Below, piece by piece: positions 7,088 through 8,289 of a stretch of 8,289 bases of DNA (its first letter is position 1; each line of letters opens with the position of its first letter). The stretch is from assembly GCA_003818595.1 (NCBI GenBank), contig RPQV01000127.1:1-8289 (forward strand), read 5' to 3'. Source of the stretch: Calditrichota bacterium (GTDB lineage: Bacteria > Zhuqueibacterota > Zhuqueibacteria > Residuimicrobiales > Krinioviventaceae). The translations under genes and the position numbers were made by a program. The notes beneath the pieces are model-generated. The model was not told the DNA's origin. It saw only the letters and a program-made list of their open reading frames with translations, and did no database searches.

Positions 7088-8289
7088 TCATGCTTTTGAA
7101 TCTGCCAATTGTTTTTCGAGACGCGAACGTCTCTTGGCCTCATGTTTCTGGCGACGTTTGGCTGAATAGAGTTCTACCAGAACATAAATGATGGGTACGA
7201 TGACAAGTGTCAATACTGTAGAGACCGTTAATCCACCCACAACAGCGCGCGCAAGGGGCGCCCATTGTTCGCCGCTCTCGCCGAACCCCATTGCCAAAGG
7301 AATCATGCCGAAGATGGTGGTCAGAGCGGTCATCAGAACCGGGCGCAGACGAACGCCGCCGGCCTGAACAGCGGCCTCGAACAGCTCGACTCCGCGATCG
7401 CGCAGTTGGTTGATGTAATCAACTAGCACAATGCCGTTATTGACCACGATTCCCACCAGCATGACCACGCCGACCAGCGCCATGACGCTCAATGTGGTGC
7501 CGGTCAACAAGAGTCCCCAGGCTACGCCGATGAATGACAGCGGAATGGTGAACAAAATGATGAACGGATCAACAAACGACTCGAATTGCGAGGCCATCAC
7601 CATATAAGTCAGCAGAATGGCGACGAGTGCGGCCAAGCCGAGGTACATGAAGGATTCCTGCAAATCCTCTGCAGTGCCGCTGATTTCGAGGCGAAAATCT
7701 GGCGGTACAGGCACCGTCGCGAGCATCTTTTTGACATCTCCAGTGACGCTGCGCAGGTCGCGGCCGCTGACATCAGCCGTCACACTGACATACCGTTCCT
7801 GATCTTCACGAGTAATTTCCTGCGGCGATTTGCCGTACTCTATCGTTGAAATCGCCCGAAGCGGTATTTGCTTACCGGTCGGCGTCATCACCAGGATATT
7901 GTCGAGGTCTTCTTTAGATTCTCGCATCGCTTTGGCCAATTGGAGACGGACATCATACTCATCACCGGCATCGCGGTAACGGGTGGCGACGCTTCCGAGA
8001 ATACTCGTGCTGACGGTCTGTCCGACTTGAGCTGTGCTGAGACCCAGATCGGATATCCGCTGACGATCGAGGTTGATCAGCAATTCAGGCCGGGCCTCGT
8101 GTACGCTGGTTTCACTGGAAACAATGCCCGGTATTTTATCTATTTTAGCCAGGATTTCATTGGCCATCGCTTCAGCCATTTTCAGGTCATGACCGATGAC
8201 ATTGACGACGATATCGCCGCCGCTGCCCATCATCGCTTCCGCGCCTCGGTCCGAGAAGGTGATCTTGGCATCCGGAATTCGGGAGAATT
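7088..8289 (-). CDS. RND-family efflux transporter permease subunit, C-terminal third (5' end outside window)
   Basis: The minus-strand frame is open to the right edge and stops at TGA (7090-7088); 399 residues are visible, against about 1000-1050 for the full family, so the start and first two thirds lie outside. The Met codons near 8228-8233 are internal because the frame continues upstream (DAKITFSDRGAEA). The first half is the second periplasmic porter/docking region (PELLINLDRQRISDLGLSTA, typical of AcrB-like pumps). Then come five membrane helices corresponding to TM8-TM12, roughly at 7590-7648, 7500-7575, 7410-7495, 7275-7345 and 7160-7245, including VGIVVNNGIVLVDYIN and LRPVLMTALTTIFGMIPLA. 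The protein ends in a charged cytoplasmic tail rich in Lys, Arg and Glu. These trimeric inner-membrane pumps export drugs, lipids or other small molecules using the proton gradient, with a periplasmic adaptor and outer-membrane channel. The sequence resembles the drug/hydrophobe (HAE) branch more than the metal branch; the substrate is unknown. It is transcribed convergently with the kinases. Confidence 0.93.
   Translation of the reverse strand, partial: FSRIPDAKITFSDRGAEAMMGSGGDIVVNVIGHDLKMAEAMANEILAKIDKIPGIVSSETSVHEARPELLINLDRQRISDLGLSTAQVGQTVSTSILGSVATRYRDAGDEYDVRLQLAKAMRESKEDLDNILVMTPTGKQIPLRAISTIEYGKSPQEITREDQERYVSVTADVSGRDLRSVTGDVKKMLATVPVPPDFRLEISGTAEDLQESFMYLGLAALVAILLTYMVMASQFESFVDPFIILFTIPLSFIGVAWGLLLTGTTLSVMALVGVVMLVGIVVNNGIVLVDYINQLRDRGVELFEAAVQAGGVRLRPVLMTALTTIFGMIPLAMGFGESGEQWAPLARAVVGGLTVSTVLTLVIVPIIYVLVELYSAKRRQKHEAKRRSRLEKQLADSKA

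Noticed and set aside
8228..8233. Tandem Met codons as the start of the RND gene
   Set aside because: The frame continues without a stop to the window edge with family-like sequence, and RND permeases are about 1000 residues long.
1..8289. Search for a CRISPR array, tRNA, insertion sequence, toxin-antitoxin or phage/defence genes
   Set aside because: No regularly spaced repeats, cloverleaf-like sequence, transposase or small paired genes were seen; almost every base is in one of five well-supported genes.

Overview
The window looks like a fragment of a mesophilic bacterial chromosome of moderate GC content (about half, by eye). The first gene carries a beta-propeller, discoidin-like and FN3-like arrangement with a 'VDNTPP' linker. 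I associate this with Acidobacteria and with FCB-group or candidate phyla such as Calditrichota/KSB1. The large multi-GAF kinase fits the same kind of environmental lineage. This taxonomic guess is an inference from domain style only and is weak.

Layout. Bases 1-7056 form one compact plus-strand run of four genes: (1) the C-terminal part of a beta-propeller/Ig-like protein that enters from the left edge; (2) a DHH/DHHA1 phosphoesterase of the NrnA type; (3) a soluble histidine kinase of about 1015 residues with GAF-PAS-GAF-GAF-GAF sensory domains; (4) a 609-residue protein with an N-terminal receiver, two PAS domains and a complete histidine kinase core. The gaps are 12 bp, a 14-bp overlap and 3 bp, so the four are probably co-transcribed. 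Bases 7025-7086 hold two back-to-back hairpins. The second is a 16-bp perfect stem that contains the stop codon of gene 4, ends next to the stop codon of the opposing gene, and is flanked by T-runs on both strands, so it reads as a shared bidirectional terminator. Bases 7088-8289 on the minus strand are the C-terminal third of an RND-family efflux pump inner-membrane subunit that runs off the right edge.

How they may work together. Genes 3 and 4 look like a two-kinase signalling module. The first kinase has no receiver, the second begins with an intact receiver (Asp57), and neither has a DNA-binding or enzymatic output domain. A natural hypothesis is that the first kinase phosphorylates the receiver of the second, whose own kinase core then acts on a regulator encoded elsewhere. 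The phosphoesterase and propeller protein share the transcription unit, but nothing in the sequence proves they share a function. The RND pump is convergent and separately transcribed.

I saw no tRNA or rRNA genes, CRISPR array, insertion sequence, integrase or phage gene. No gene-free stretch approaches 300 bases. The window is densely coding and mostly ordinary. The parts most worth a second look are the receiver-led kinase pair without an output, the Cys/His-rich second PAS domain, and the tandem-hairpin terminator.
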